A stretch of DNA of 64,000 nucleotides from assembly GCA_965262235.1 (NCBI GenBank), contig OZ253504.1:496001-560000 (forward strand), in the 5' to 3' direction. Shown here piece after piece: positions 1-9,459 of this stretch; the stretch's first letter is position 1; each line of letters starts with the position of its first letter. This DNA comes from CATQGW01 sp965262235. GTDB taxonomy: Bacteria; Chloroflexota; Dehalococcoidia; Bin125. Under the pieces are notes generated by a model. The model made no database searches, was not told where the DNA came from, and saw only the letters and a program-made list of their open reading frames with translations. Made by a program: the position numbers and the translations under genes.

Positions 1-150
1 CGCAACCAGCGCCCGATCACCCCAGTCGATGATCGCCGCGTCGCGCCCGATCCCGGGGCCCTGCAACAGATCGCGATCAGCTGCTCCGGCGAGCGCGGCC
101 AACAACTCGGGCGGCGCCTTACCGAGAGCGAGTGCATCGGAATCGATCAT
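1..150 (-). CDS. AIR synthase-related protein (N-terminal fragment, cut by window edge)
   Basis: The minus strand reads in frame off the left edge. The N-terminus contains GKAPPELLAAL followed by GPGIGRDAAIIDWG, the pattern that opens AIR-synthase-related proteins (the HypE/ThiL/PurM fold, ATP-binding dimers). Two ATGs are possible, at 156 and 150; the inner one has GAGG six bases upstream and is preferred. The gene is divergent from the PEP-utilising protein, with about 100 bp between them. Only about 50 codons are visible, so the exact subfamily cannot be decided. Confidence 0.6.
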   Translation of the reverse strand, partial: MIDSDALALGKAPPELLAALAGAADRDLLQGPGIGRDAAIIDWGDRALVA

Positions 151-249
151 CAACATCCTCGCTGGCGACTGCGACCGGGGCGAGCGCGCGCCATGGCGAG
201 CCCATCTCTCGGCCACGTATTGCAGTTGCAAGATAAGTAGACTGCGGCT

Positions 250-2244
250 ATGAGCATCGTGCACGGTTCCGCTTTCTCTGAGGATCCCGATGGGGCCCTG
301 ATGTGGGCCACGCGCGTCGACTTCGACCTGCAGGACCATCTGCTCGTGCCACGGCGGGGGCCAGTCGAAGACTTGGGCGAACACGACGAGCATGTGATCG
401 AGCAGATCCGCGATCGCGTGATCGCGCTCGAGCACGACCTCGGCCAGCCCGGCCAGCTGCGCTGGAGCGCTGAGCATGAGGAAGTCGACTTCGAGTCGCT
501 CGAGCCGCTCGACCTACCCCTGCCCTGGGGGCACGTCGAGAGCGAAGAGCACGATCGCGACCAATGGTCACGCGCCAACGCCGGCGAGGTGCTGCCCGTC
601 GTGATGACGCCGCTGACCTGGTCGTTGATGGGCGACGCGCTCGACAACGGCTTCCACGCGCCCTGGGAGCACCTGACCGAAGGTCGCCGCTTCGTCGCGC
701 TGTACGACGGCTACGTCTATTTCAACGTCGGCCTGATGCTCGAGCTGATCACCGAGCGACTCGGCCTGCTCACGAGCCATTTCCTGCTGGCGATGGGCGG
801 ACCCGAGGCGAGCCAACCCGTCACCGAGCGGGTCAACTACCGCCGCATGCTCGCCAACCTGCCGTTCCTCCTGGGCCGCGTGCGCAAGCAACGAGCGCTT
901 CGCCACCGCTGGGAGGCCGAGCGGGCGCGGGCGCTCGCCGAGCGCGATGCGCTGCGTGCGCTCGACCTCAACGAGCGCAGCGATCGTGAGCTGCTGCTCT
1001 CCGTCGTCTCGTCCGGCCAGTTTTCGGCCGAGTTCGTCGAGTACCTGATGGAGTGCCAGACCGCGACCTTCGGGCAGATCCAGATGCTGCTGTGGCTCTC
1101 GGAGTCCTGGGTCGGCAATCGGGAGCTGGCGCTGCGCCTGCTCCAGGGCATACCCGGCGTGCTCACGGCCGAGAGCAACCTCGAGCTCTGGCAGCTGGCC
1201 GACCGCGCGGCGAAGGATGCCACCACCGCGGCGGTCGTCGCCGCAGCAGCGCCCGAGCAACTGCTTGAGACGCTGACTGCCGATCCGGTGACGGCCTGGC
1301 TCGCCACGGGACTCAACCAGTTCCTCGAGCAGCACGGCCACCGCGCCGCCACGGAGCTGGAGCTCTCGGAGCCGCGCTGGGTTGAACGGCCCGAACTGCT
1401 GCTGGCGACCTTCCAGAGTTATGTGGCAAACCCTCAGCAGTCGAGCGCCGATCAGCTGCACGAGCGCCAGGTGACGGCACGCAAGGAGGCCGAGCGCGAG
1501 GCCAAACGGGCGCTCACGTCGCGCTTGATCGAGCGCCTGCTGCCGCTGCGCTGGTGGTTCTTCCGCGCTCAGATGCACGAAGCGCAGGCGATGCAACCGC
1601 TGCGCGAAAATCCCAAATACGTCTTCCTGCAGCTCAACCTCGAGCAGCGCCGCATCTATCTCGAGCTCGGACGACGCTGGCACGCGCACGGTGCGCTTGA
1701 GGACCCACAGGACATCTTCTGGCTGCTCAGCGACGAAACGCTGGTTCTGCGCCGGCGGATCAACGACGAGCCGCTGGTCGGCCGGATGCGCAGCCGCATC
1801 CGCCGCCGCCGCCAGCAGTACGAGCAGTGGGCGGCCCGCCCGGCGGCGCCGGTTCGCGACCCGCACGGCGCGCCAATCGAGCAGCCGGATGCGGCCAAGC
1901 CCCGGGCCGATCGCCCAGGGACGATGTACGGCATCGCGGCGTCGACCGGCACGGCGACGGGCACGGCCCGCGTGGCGACCACGCCCGCCGAGGGCCGTCA
2001 GCTCGCAGCCGGCGAAATCCTCGTCGCTCGCTTCACCGACCCCGGCTGGACGCCGATCTTCCCGCTCGCGGCAGCCGTCGTGACCGAGATCGGCGGGATG
2101 CTCTCGCACGGTGCTGTCGTTGCGCGCGAATACGGCATCCCCGCCGTGGTCAACGTGCAGCACGCCACCGAGTCGATCCGCAGCGGCGACCGGATCGAGG
2201 TGGACGGCGCCGCCGGCCGCGTCACGATCCTCGAGCGCGCCTGA
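250..2244 (+). CDS. PEP-utilising enzyme mobile-domain protein lacking the ATP-grasp domain
   Basis: 664 aa. The last ~80 residues form the swivelling phosphohistidine domain of PEP synthase, PPDK and rifampicin phosphotransferase, with the GGMLSHGAVVARE motif placing the phospho-accepting His near residue 620 and the usual GIPAVV after it. Residues ~105-220 resemble the central segment of PEP synthase-like proteins (NAGEVLPVVMTPLTWSLMG). The ATP-grasp nucleotide-binding domain normally found N-terminally is absent, and an in-frame TAG lies four codons before the ATG (238-240), so the start cannot be moved far upstream. No clear ribosome-binding site is seen; the message may be leaderless. 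A nucleotide-binding partner would be needed for a complete phosphotransfer reaction and none is visible here. Family assignment is firm, substrate unknown. Confidence 0.8.
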   Translation: MSIVHGSAFSEDPDGALMWATRVDFDLQDHLLVPRRGPVEDLGEHDEHVIEQIRDRVIALEHDLGQPGQLRWSAEHEEVDFESLEPLDLPLPWGHVESEEHDRDQWSRANAGEVLPVVMTPLTWSLMGDALDNGFHAPWEHLTEGRRFVALYDGYVYFNVGLMLELITERLGLLTSHFLLAMGGPEASQPVTERVNYRRMLANLPFLLGRVRKQRALRHRWEAERARALAERDALRALDLNERSDRELLLSVVSSGQFSAEFVEYLMECQTATFGQIQMLLWLSESWVGNRELALRLLQGIPGVLTAESNLELWQLADRAAKDATTAAVVAAAAPEQLLETLTADPVTAWLATGLNQFLEQHGHRAATELELSEPRWVERPELLLATFQSYVANPQQSSADQLHERQVTARKEAEREAKRALTSRLIERLLPLRWWFFRAQMHEAQAMQPLRENPKYVFLQLNLEQRRIYLELGRRWHAHGALEDPQDIFWLLSDETLVLRRRINDEPLVGRMRSRIRRRRQQYEQWAARPAAPVRDPHGAPIEQPDAAKPRADRPGTMYGIAASTGTATGTARVATTPAEGRQLAAGEILVARFTDPGWTPIFPLAAAVVTEIGGMLSHGAVVAREYGIPAVVNVQHATESIRSGDRIEVDGAAGRVTILERA

Positions 2245-2298
2245 GCCGGCCAACGCCGGGCATGAAGAGCCGCCCCGAAAACTCCGATTAACTACCCT

Positions 2299-2515
2299 CC
2301 CGCTGACCACATTGAGTGGTCAGCGGAATCCGGGTCCCCTCTCCCCCCGCAAAGCGGGGGGAGATGCCGAAGGCAGAGGGGGGCTGCGGTACGACTCACC
2401 GGCGTGCCCGTAGCTGGCCAAGCGGCGGAGCCCCCCTCTGTCACTCCGTGACATCTCCCCCCGCAGAGCGGGGGGAGAGGGGATCCGACTTGTTCAGAGG
2501 ATTCCTGGGGCGATC
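2299..2515. repeat. Intergenic palindrome plus facing GC-rich hairpin repeats
   Basis: This lies between two convergent genes. A palindrome, CGCTGACCACATTG followed by its inverse, occupies about 2301-2327 and recurs near 23780 and 36708. It is followed by a CCCCTCTCCCCCCGC / GCGGGGGGAGATGCC hairpin and, after about 40 bases, the same hairpin family in opposite orientation. The block ends with CTTGTTCAGAGGATTCCT, which recurs exactly next to the gene end at 37246. It could act as a bidirectional terminator, but it is built from dispersed repeats. Confidence 0.7.
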
Positions 2516-2589
2516 GGGCCGCCACACCCCGTTCGACTCAGCGACCAACCGGTCCCGAGCCTGCGCGAACGTCCAAGCGGTTCCGTGAC

Positions 2590-3522
2590 CTACACCAGCG
2601 GCGGCGCCGGCCCCAACAACGGCCGCAGCTGACCATCCGCGCCGAGCCCGATGAAGTCCCAGCCGCCGACCAGCATCGCGTCCATCCCGCGCAGCGCGAT
2701 CGTCGCCGTCTCGGTCTCGAGCTGCGACACCAGGCCGACCAGCACGTGCACCCGCACCTGCGCGCCTGGGTCAATCTCCGCGCCGGCCTCGCGCAGCCCA
2801 CGCCGCATGAACCGGCGCACGGCCCGGCCATCGACCATCGCGTCGGGCGCGGCCGCCACCACGATCGGCTCTTCGAGGCCGGGGATGCGCTGGATCGTCC
2901 AGACATCCTCGCTGTTGACCGTCGTGGTCGCCCCCGCCTTGCGCAGCCCGTTGGCGACCAGCACGAGGAAATCGACGAGCTGCGTGATCTTCTCGGGGTC
3001 CTCCGGAAGGCGGTGGATCGCCGTGCTGTCGAGCTGATACTCACCCATCACCTGCGTCGTGAACTTCGCCCAGTGATGCGAGAGCCCGCCCAGCACGCTC
3101 ATGTACGAGCCGTCGGCGCCCGTCTTGCGGATACCGACCTTGACCGCAAACGCGACCTCGCCGCGCCCACCCTCGGGCAGCTCCGAGGCGGCCGCCACGA
3201 CCTGGCCGGCCGTCCCGTCGGCGTCGTCGGGCAGGCGTGCGCCCGGCGGCGCCCAGAGCACGAGGTCGCGCGCCCCGTAAGCGTGCAGCCGCTCTTCGAG
3301 CTCCGCCTTGCGCCGCATCGTCTCGCCGTCGGCCTCGATCGGAAAGAGCGGCGACACCGCCGCGACGCCGTCGAGCCCGCCGGCGCGAAACGCCGTCTGC
3401 GTCGCCGCCGCGGCCGGCGCGTCGTATTCGGCGTCGATCGCGTGGTGCGAACTCAGCGCGTCGGCCGCGAGCCGCGCGCCAATCCAGGTGAGCTGCTGAC
3501 GAGGGTCCATCGCCGGCAGCAT
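2590..3522 (-). CDS. Conserved protein of unknown function
   Basis: 310 aa, no signal peptide or membrane segment. I do not recognise the family. The middle (around residues 125-180) contains a well-formed mixed segment, GEVAFAVKVGIRKTGADGS, and the C-terminal third has alternating hydrophobic strands ending in LVGGWDFIGLGADGQLRPL. Codon use resembles its neighbours and the reading frame is uninterrupted, so it is likely a real gene. An internal ATG four codons in (3510) is an alternative start; neither has a strong Shine-Dalgarno. It converges with the PEP-utiliser across the repeat block and lies 39 bp downstream of the exported FG-GAP gene on the same strand. Confidence 0.6.
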   Translation of the reverse strand: MLPAMDPRQQLTWIGARLAADALSSHHAIDAEYDAPAAAATQTAFRAGGLDGVAAVSPLFPIEADGETMRRKAELEERLHAYGARDLVLWAPPGARLPDDADGTAGQVVAAASELPEGGRGEVAFAVKVGIRKTGADGSYMSVLGGLSHHWAKFTTQVMGEYQLDSTAIHRLPEDPEKITQLVDFLVLVANGLRKAGATTTVNSEDVWTIQRIPGLEEPIVVAAAPDAMVDGRAVRRFMRRGLREAGAEIDPGAQVRVHVLVGLVSQLETETATIALRGMDAMLVGGWDFIGLGADGQLRPLLGPAPPLV

Positions 3523-3561
3523 ATCGCGGGGCCTATCGCCAGCATGACGCCGAGCTGTCGC

Positions 3562-6500
3562 CTACTCAACCAGCCAGAGGATGTCGCCGTAGCGAGCGCT
3601 GAAGTTGACCGAGCCGGGGACGATCTGACCGCCGGCCACGCCGAACCCGGTCCAGGCGTCGCCGCTCAGCAGCAGCAGCGCGCGGACGCCGGAGAGTCGG
3701 CCAAGCAGCGTCGAGGCGCGGATGGTCTCGCTACCGGTCCAGGCCGCGAACGAGTATGGCGCGGTCGATGTCAGCCCGCCCAACGACACCTCGCTCGCCT
3801 GCCCGTTGGCGTCGACGTTCAGCACCGCCGTGCCGCTGGCGCGGCCCGCGACCGCACGGATCACCGTCTGGCCGTTGCCCGCGGCGAAGTAGGTGATCCT
3901 TGCCGTCCCGGCCCGCGAGCGGGCGCTCGACTGTGCGGAGATCAGCGCCGGCGAGCCGCCGACCGTGCGGACCTCGAAACTCACATCCGTGTCGGGCGCC
4001 GGCTGGCCATCGCGGTCGGTCAGCGTCGCGGTCAGGCTGACGATCTGACCCGCCGCGACGTCGGAGCCCGCCGCGCTCCGCAGCGAGATGCGCGTGGCCT
4101 CGCCGGCCACGATGAAGGTCTGGGTCGCGGCCGATGCGCCGCGGCTCACGCGCAGCGTGTAGCGGCCCGTCGCCAGCGCGCGCGTGGCGGTCGTCTCGAG
4201 CTGCACGTAGCGGCGGCTGCCGTCGCGCACGACCGAGCGACGAATGTCGCCCTCCGTGATCTCCCCGCCGCCAGGCCCCGTGATCCGCACGGTCAGGTCG
4301 GTCGTGGGAATCGTGGGCTGCCCGCTCGTGTTGACTGCGGTGACATCGATCTGGATCTGATCGCCGTCGCCGGCGGCGGCTCGATACAGCAGCGAGTCCG
4401 GCACCGGGCCCAGCGCCAGCCGCTGCTGCTCGCCTGTGAACGTGAACGCCAGCGTCGGCGGTTCGAACAGCTCGCCCAGGCTCGATATGACGCGCGCCTG
4501 CACGGTCGCTGCGCCCGCCTCCTCGGTCGCCTGCAGCGTGAACGAAATCCGTCCCGCGGTACCGTCTCCGATCCCCCTCAGACGCTCGATGTCGTCCTCG
4601 AAGAGCACGCAGGTGATCGCGCAATCGGGACCCCGCACCGGCGCCGTGAGACTGCCGCCTGTGGTCACGAGCACGATCGAGAGCAGCGACAAGGGGTCGC
4701 TGCCCGAGCCGATGTCGTTCAGCACGCTCAGCACCAGCTCGGCCTCGCCGCCGGAGTCGATCGAGTCGTTGCCCGGAACTGCCGGCGCGAAGCTCACCGT
4801 GTTCACCTCATCAACCTGCGCCACCTCCACCTGCAGCGCCTCAGACACCTGCGCGGCCCCGCTGACGGTCTGCGTCCGCGAGCCGCCGCCGCTCGAATCG
4901 GACACGCGGTAGCTGCCGACGATCGGTCCGCCGTCGGCCGTCGCGAACTGAGCGGTGATCGTGAACTCGCTGTCGATCGTTGCCTCCGGGATCACCACCG
5001 TCGGCAGCGCCAACGCGTTGAAGGCGCGCAGGATCGCTGCGCGGTCGGCGCCCGCGTTCTGCGCCGCCGAGGGCCCCGTTGAGCTGGTCGAGACGACGCA
5101 GGTCGCCACCGCTTCCTTGTCGCCGTCTGAGGGAATGCTCAGGCAGTGCAGGTAGTAGCGCTGCGTCCCCGACAGATCGACTACGAAGCCGAGCGTGCGC
5201 CCGCTGTTGCAGATCGAAGCAACGAGCAGCTCGCCGCTCAACGCGCCCTGTGAGCAGGTCGTGCCGTCGCCGTGCGACTGACCGTTCAGCGTGCGTGTCT
5301 CGCTAATCGAGCGAGTCGGGCGAAGCCTGCCCGACCAGCTACGCGAGGCGCGCTCGAAGAGCTGCACCGCGCCCGCTTCGCCGGCCACCAGGATGCGCGT
5401 GCCGCTGATGTCGACTCGTTTGGCCCACTCGATGCCCTTCTCGCCGGGGCTGGATCGCCCCAGCACGCCGCTCTGGCTCGTCTCGGTGCTCGCCACATCG
5501 GTCTCGTCGAGCTGCGTCCAGCCGCTGGATGGCCGCCTGAAGACGTACGCCACACCGTGCGCGCTGCGCAGCTGATAGTCAGCGCGCGGCGCCGCCACCA
5601 CGACCGTGTTGTCCTCGACCGCGACGGAGGACCCGAAGCCCGCGCCGTCGTTTTCCTCGTCCGCGACCAGCTTCACCGCCGAGGCCCCGCCGATCAGCGA
5701 CCCGATCCCGCTCCAACCGCTGTTTGGTCGGATGAACAGATACGCGGCGCCCATGCCACCGCCCTGACCCGGCGCCCCCGCGACGATCGAGCCACCGCCC
5801 GGCGCGATGTCGACCGACGCGCCCAGCTCGTCGTCATCGGCGCCGTCTTGCGCGACCAACACCGCGGTCGCGTCCGCTGTCGAGACGTGCGTCCAGCCTC
5901 CCGACGGTCTGGTGAATATGAACGCCGCGCCGTCGCGCTCGGCGTAGGCGATCCCGCCCGAGCGCACGCGGTAGGCCGAAAAGCCCGGCACGCCCACGAC
6001 CAGCAGGTCACCTTCGATCGCGACGCTGGAGCCCACGCGCTGTCGAGCGAAGACCTCGGAGTGTTGCGAGGCGGGCAGCGCCCTGCTCTCGTTCACGTGT
6101 CCCACGATCGTCGCGCGGGGCGAAGAGTTCGACTTCCAGCCGCGCGACGGGCGCTCGAAGACGTAGACCGCGCCCCCATGGCTGACCTGTTTGCCACCGA
6201 CCGTCGCGACGGCCGCAGCGTTGTTGTAGCGGGTCGGCTCCTGCGGCGCGCCGACGACGATCGTCCCGCCGTCAACAGCGACTGCCGCACCGAAGCGGGC
6301 GTTCGCCGCCGCGTTGGGCGAGGTCAGGCGAGCCAGCAGCTCGCCGTCGCGGTCGAGCACGTAGACCGCGCCCGCCGCCGCCAGGCCGTCGACCGTCGCG
6401 TTGGGTGCGCCGAAGACGATCGTCTCGCCGTCGGTCGCGACCGTGCTGTCCTCCAGGTCGCGGGCATCGACTGCCGCCAGATCGCTGCCGACCGGCGCCT

Positions 6501-6894
6501 CGTTGCTCAGGTTGAGCTGTAGCTGCTCCTGGAAGGACGCGTTGGAGTCGCTGCCGTCCCACGCGTACCCGCCGGAAAGTCGCAGCCACGAGCGGGCCGA
6601 ATCGAGCGGTTGCCCGAGCAGCAGCTCGTTGTGCGTGATGATGTCGTATTCGCCGTCGCCGTTGCGGTCCTGCGGCTCGACGAGGAAGCGCAGCTCCGCG
6701 CGCACCTGCACGCGGTCGCCCGCCTGGACGACGCCGTCGAAGTCGTTGGCCAGCGTGATCGACAGCTCGATCTCGCCCGGCTGCTCCGCGTGCGCCACCC
6801 GCATTGGACTAAGCGCCCACGCGGCAACCACCGCCAACGCGGCGATGCTGAACATCGCAAGAAGTACCCACCGTGATGGGATGAAACTCGTCAT
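3562..6894 (-). CDS. Exported FG-GAP repeat / Ig-like domain protein
   Basis: About 1110 aa. Starting at the ATG at 6894 gives a signal peptide (TSFIPSRWVLLAMFSIAAL..., cleavage after AHA); a longer GTG start at 6942 would place 16 residues ahead of it, so the internal start was chosen. Residues ~140-530 hold at least five FG-GAP/integrin-like blades of the form FGAAVAVDGGTIVVGAPQ...GAVYVFERP. Then come several Ig-like/invasin-type domains, one reading TDRDGQPAPDTDVSFEV near residue 960. The C-terminal ~60 residues (FAAWTG... ending in YGDILWL) resemble a module seen on other exported proteins in this window. Beta-propeller plus Ig architecture suggests a surface or extracellular binding protein; the ligand is unknown. 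Confidence 0.8.
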   Translation of the reverse strand: MTSFIPSRWVLLAMFSIAALAVVAAWALSPMRVAHAEQPGEIELSITLANDFDGVVQAGDRVQVRAELRFLVEPQDRNGDGEYDIITHNELLLGQPLDSARSWLRLSGGYAWDGSDSNASFQEQLQLNLSNEAPVGSDLAAVDARDLEDSTVATDGETIVFGAPNATVDGLAAAGAVYVLDRDGELLARLTSPNAAANARFGAAVAVDGGTIVVGAPQEPTRYNNAAAVATVGGKQVSHGGAVYVFERPSRGWKSNSSPRATIVGHVNESRALPASQHSEVFARQRVGSSVAIEGDLLVVGVPGFSAYRVRSGGIAYAERDGAAFIFTRPSGGWTHVSTADATAVLVAQDGADDDELGASVDIAPGGGSIVAGAPGQGGGMGAAYLFIRPNSGWSGIGSLIGGASAVKLVADEENDGAGFGSSVAVEDNTVVVAAPRADYQLRSAHGVAYVFRRPSSGWTQLDETDVASTETSQSGVLGRSSPGEKGIEWAKRVDISGTRILVAGEAGAVQLFERASRSWSGRLRPTRSISETRTLNGQSHGDGTTCSQGALSGELLVASICNSGRTLGFVVDLSGTQRYYLHCLSIPSDGDKEAVATCVVSTSSTGPSAAQNAGADRAAILRAFNALALPTVVIPEATIDSEFTITAQFATADGGPIVGSYRVSDSSGGGSRTQTVSGAAQVSEALQVEVAQVDEVNTVSFAPAVPGNDSIDSGGEAELVLSVLNDIGSGSDPLSLLSIVLVTTGGSLTAPVRGPDCAITCVLFEDDIERLRGIGDGTAGRISFTLQATEEAGAATVQARVISSLGELFEPPTLAFTFTGEQQRLALGPVPDSLLYRAAAGDGDQIQIDVTAVNTSGQPTIPTTDLTVRITGPGGGEITEGDIRRSVVRDGSRRYVQLETTATRALATGRYTLRVSRGASAATQTFIVAGEATRISLRSAAGSDVAAGQIVSLTATLTDRDGQPAPDTDVSFEVRTVGGSPALISAQSSARSRAGTARITYFAAGNGQTVIRAVAGRASGTAVLNVDANGQASEVSLGGLTSTAPYSFAAWTGSETIRASTLLGRLSGVRALLLLSGDAWTGFGVAGGQIVPGSVNFSARYGDILWLVE

Positions 6895-6997
6895 CCAGCG
6901 CCCACAGACAGGCCGCGAACGGCCCGAGGAGCCCCCTGCCACACGATCGCACTGTACGGCCTTTATGCCAGCGGGCGCGTCGAGTGGGCGATCGCGG

Positions 6998-8488
6998 TTA
7001 CGCGCGATTTACGTCGTCGCCCGCTGCGCTCGACGGCAGCCGGATCCGGATCGTCGTGCCCTCGCCCTCAACGCTCGTCGCACCGATCTCCCCGCCGTGC
7101 GCGCGGACGATCTCCTGGCTGATCGCCAGCCCCAGACCCGCGCCCGGACCGCTGCGGTCGGGCGACTGATAGAACCGGTCGAACAGGTGCGGCAGCCGCT
7201 CGGCCGCGATCCCTTCACCGGTGTCTTCGACCTCCAGCACCAGACTCCCCGCATCACCCGCGGCGGTCAGCTGGTTGTCACGATACGCCCGTAGCTCGAT
7301 CCAGCCGGCCTCGGTGTGGCGCACGGCGTTCTCGACCAGATTCGAAAGCACCTGCACGAGCCGATCGTGGTCGGCGCGAACGAGCGGGGCGGTCGGCGCG
7401 ACGCTGCGGCGCAGCTCGACGCCCCGCTCCTCGGCGCGCGGGCCGAAAAGTTCGTGGACGTGATCGACCAGCTCGCTCGGCGAGACGTCGCTCAGCTCGA
7501 GCGGCTGCTCGCCCGCCTCGAGCCGCGAAAGATCGAGCATCTGCTCAACCATCCGCAGCATCCGCCGGGCCTCCTGCTGGATCACCTCGAGCGAGTGGCG
7601 CTGACTGTCGGGCGCCGTCACCGTGCCGTCCAGCAGCGCCTGCGTGAAGCCGCGGATCGAGGTCAGCGGGGTACGCAGCTCGTGGCTCACGTCGGCGATG
7701 AAGCCGCGCATCGCGCGTTCGTTGGCCGAGACCCGTTGGGCCATGCTGTTGAAGGCCGCGGCCAGCTCGCGCACCTGCGCCGGCCCGACCGCTTCGGCGC
7801 GCACCTCCTGACGCCCGCGCCCGAACTCCGCCACGACGCCCGTGAGGTCGCGCAGTGGACGTACCAGCGAGCGCGAGAGCACCAGCGCGAGCAACGCCGC
7901 GGCGACCAGACCCGCCAGCCCCGACATCAGCAGCCGCGGGGCGAGATCGGCCACCGCCGCGTTCGGTCGGTCGTCGGCGAACCCAACCGCCAGCAGGATC
8001 GCGTCTCGGCCGCCCTGCCCCGTTGCGAACGTAGCCAGGACGCGCGAGATCACCGGCTGGCGTTCCCCGTCGAAGTCCACGTCGGTGCGGAACCAGCCAT
8101 CGCTGGATTCGTTGGCTGCGACCATCTTCCAGGTGATCGGCAGGCTGTGCCCGCGCATCACGGAGTAGGGCTCGAAGCCCTCGAGGATGCCGCCGCTGGA
8201 GTCGAGCAGAAAGACGATCGTGTGCGTGCTCTCGGCGTGACGGCGGATCAGCTCGGCGATCTCGTCGGCCGGCTGCGCCTCCTTCACACCGCGCGCGATG
8301 TCGATCGCGATCGTGTCGGCCACCGAGTGCAGCTCCTGGCGATCGATCGCCTCGCGGTAGCCGCCCAGCAGGCTGACGAAGACCGACGCGCCGACGCCGA
8401 CCATCAAGCCAACGACCAGCACGAAGGCCAGGAAGATGCGCAGCCCTAGGCTGGCCCGCTCAACTCGATCGAACAGCCCGCGCAGCAT
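6998..8488 (-). CDS. Sensor histidine kinase (HAMP, HisKA, HATPase)
   Basis: 496 aa membrane kinase. One transmembrane helix spans ~residues 16-38 and a second ~185-208, enclosing an extracytoplasmic sensor region. These are followed by HAMP (RSLVRPLRDLTGVV...), HisKA with the phospho-acceptor in DVSHELRTPLTSIRGF, and a HATPase_c domain with N box LSNLVENAVRHTEAG, G1 DTGEGI, F box DRFYQ and G2 GAGLGLAI. All catalytic motifs are intact. It lies 30 bp downstream of a PhoB-type response regulator on the same strand, so the two form an operon and presumably a cognate pair. The stimulus cannot be read from sequence. Confidence 0.95.
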   Translation of the reverse strand: MLRGLFDRVERASLGLRIFLAFVLVVGLMVGVGASVFVSLLGGYREAIDRQELHSVADTIAIDIARGVKEAQPADEIAELIRRHAESTHTIVFLLDSSGGILEGFEPYSVMRGHSLPITWKMVAANESSDGWFRTDVDFDGERQPVISRVLATFATGQGGRDAILLAVGFADDRPNAAVADLAPRLLMSGLAGLVAAALLALVLSRSLVRPLRDLTGVVAEFGRGRQEVRAEAVGPAQVRELAAAFNSMAQRVSANERAMRGFIADVSHELRTPLTSIRGFTQALLDGTVTAPDSQRHSLEVIQQEARRMLRMVEQMLDLSRLEAGEQPLELSDVSPSELVDHVHELFGPRAEERGVELRRSVAPTAPLVRADHDRLVQVLSNLVENAVRHTEAGWIELRAYRDNQLTAAGDAGSLVLEVEDTGEGIAAERLPHLFDRFYQSPDRSGPGAGLGLAISQEIVRAHGGEIGATSVEGEGTTIRIRLPSSAAGDDVNRA

Positions 8489-8518
8489 CGCTTCAGCCGC
8501 TCAACTGCTCAACAGTGC

Positions 8519-9202
8519 TCAACTGGCGGGCGTCTGGACCAGCTTGTAACCGACGCCGCGCACCGTCTCGATCGCGATCGCGTCGGTCGCCAGCTTGCGC
8601 CGGAGCTGGTTCACGTGCACGTCGACGGTGCGCGTCTCGCCGTAGTAGTCGTAGCCCCAGACCGTCTCCAGCAGCTGCTCGCGGCTCAGCACGATGCCCT
8701 CGTGCTCGGCGAGCTGGCGCAGCAGATCGAACTCCTTGTTGCGCAGCCGCAGCTCTGCGCCGTCGAGCGTCACCACGTGCCGACGCCAGTCGATGCTCAG
8801 CGGCCCGACGACGACGCTGCCCGTCTCGCGTTGCGCGGCCGGGCCGGAGCGGCGCAGGATCGCCTTGACCCGCGCGGTCAGTTCGCGCGGGTGAAAGGGC
8901 TTGCCCAGGTAGTCGTCGGCCCCGAGTTCGAGGCCCACGATCCGGTCCACATCGTCGCCGCGTGCCGTGAGCATCAGGATCGGAACGTCGGAGTCGCGGC
9001 GCAGCTCGCGGCAGACCTCGTAGCCGCTCAGCTCCGGCATCATCAGGTCGAGCACGATCAGGTCGGGCTGAAACTCGCGCGCGCTGTTCACCGCGGCCCG
9101 GCCGTCGGACGCGGTGATCACGCCGAAGCCCTCCTTTTCGAGGTACAGCGTGACCAGTTCGCGGATGTTGGCTTCGTCATCGGCGACCAGAATCGTCTCC
9201 AT
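8519..9202 (-). CDS. OmpR/PhoB-family response regulator
   Basis: 227 aa, the normal length for the family. The receiver domain has the acidic pair DDE at 8-10, phospho-acceptor Asp52 in DLIVLDLMMPELSG, Thr in LMLTARG and Lys in GKPFHPREL. The C-terminal winged helix (about 130-225) carries the recognition region TVDVHVNQLRRKL and ends VRGVGYKL. AAGGAG sits six bases before the ATG. It is the promoter-proximal gene of a two-gene operon with the histidine kinase. The 257-bp upstream stretch (9203-9459) has no gene; I saw no convincing pho-box-like direct repeats in it. Confidence 0.95.
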   Translation of the reverse strand: METILVADDEANIRELVTLYLEKEGFGVITASDGRAAVNSAREFQPDLIVLDLMMPELSGYEVCRELRRDSDVPILMLTARGDDVDRIVGLELGADDYLGKPFHPRELTARVKAILRRSGPAAQRETGSVVVGPLSIDWRRHVVTLDGAELRLRNKEFDLLRQLAEHEGIVLSREQLLETVWGYDYYGETRTVDVHVNQLRRKLATDAIAIETVRGVGYKLVQTPAS

Positions 9203-9459
9203 CTCGCGCTCCTTCCGGTCGCCCGACGGGGCCTAAACCCCGCCGCTGTCGCACACGCCAACGAGGTCAACCACAGTCTGACAATCTCCATCAAACCACG
9301 CCGACTTCGCCCGGCTGGCCAGCCCTCGCACATTCATGACGGTCGCTCCTCTGCTCCGCGCGACAGCCCGCTGCCGCCCCCTCGAACCACAATTTGAGCC
9401 GCGCGTGTAATGCCCGTTCGCGCCCCGTGTTCAGACTCCGGCAAAATCTTGTAAGGCGC

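Noticed and set aside
2746..5082. A 778-codon open frame on the plus strand opposite the FG-GAP gene
   Set aside because: Composition is Arg/His/Ala-rich without domains, and the opposite strand encodes a signal peptide, FG-GAP blades and Ig-like domains. It is an antisense shadow produced by high GC.
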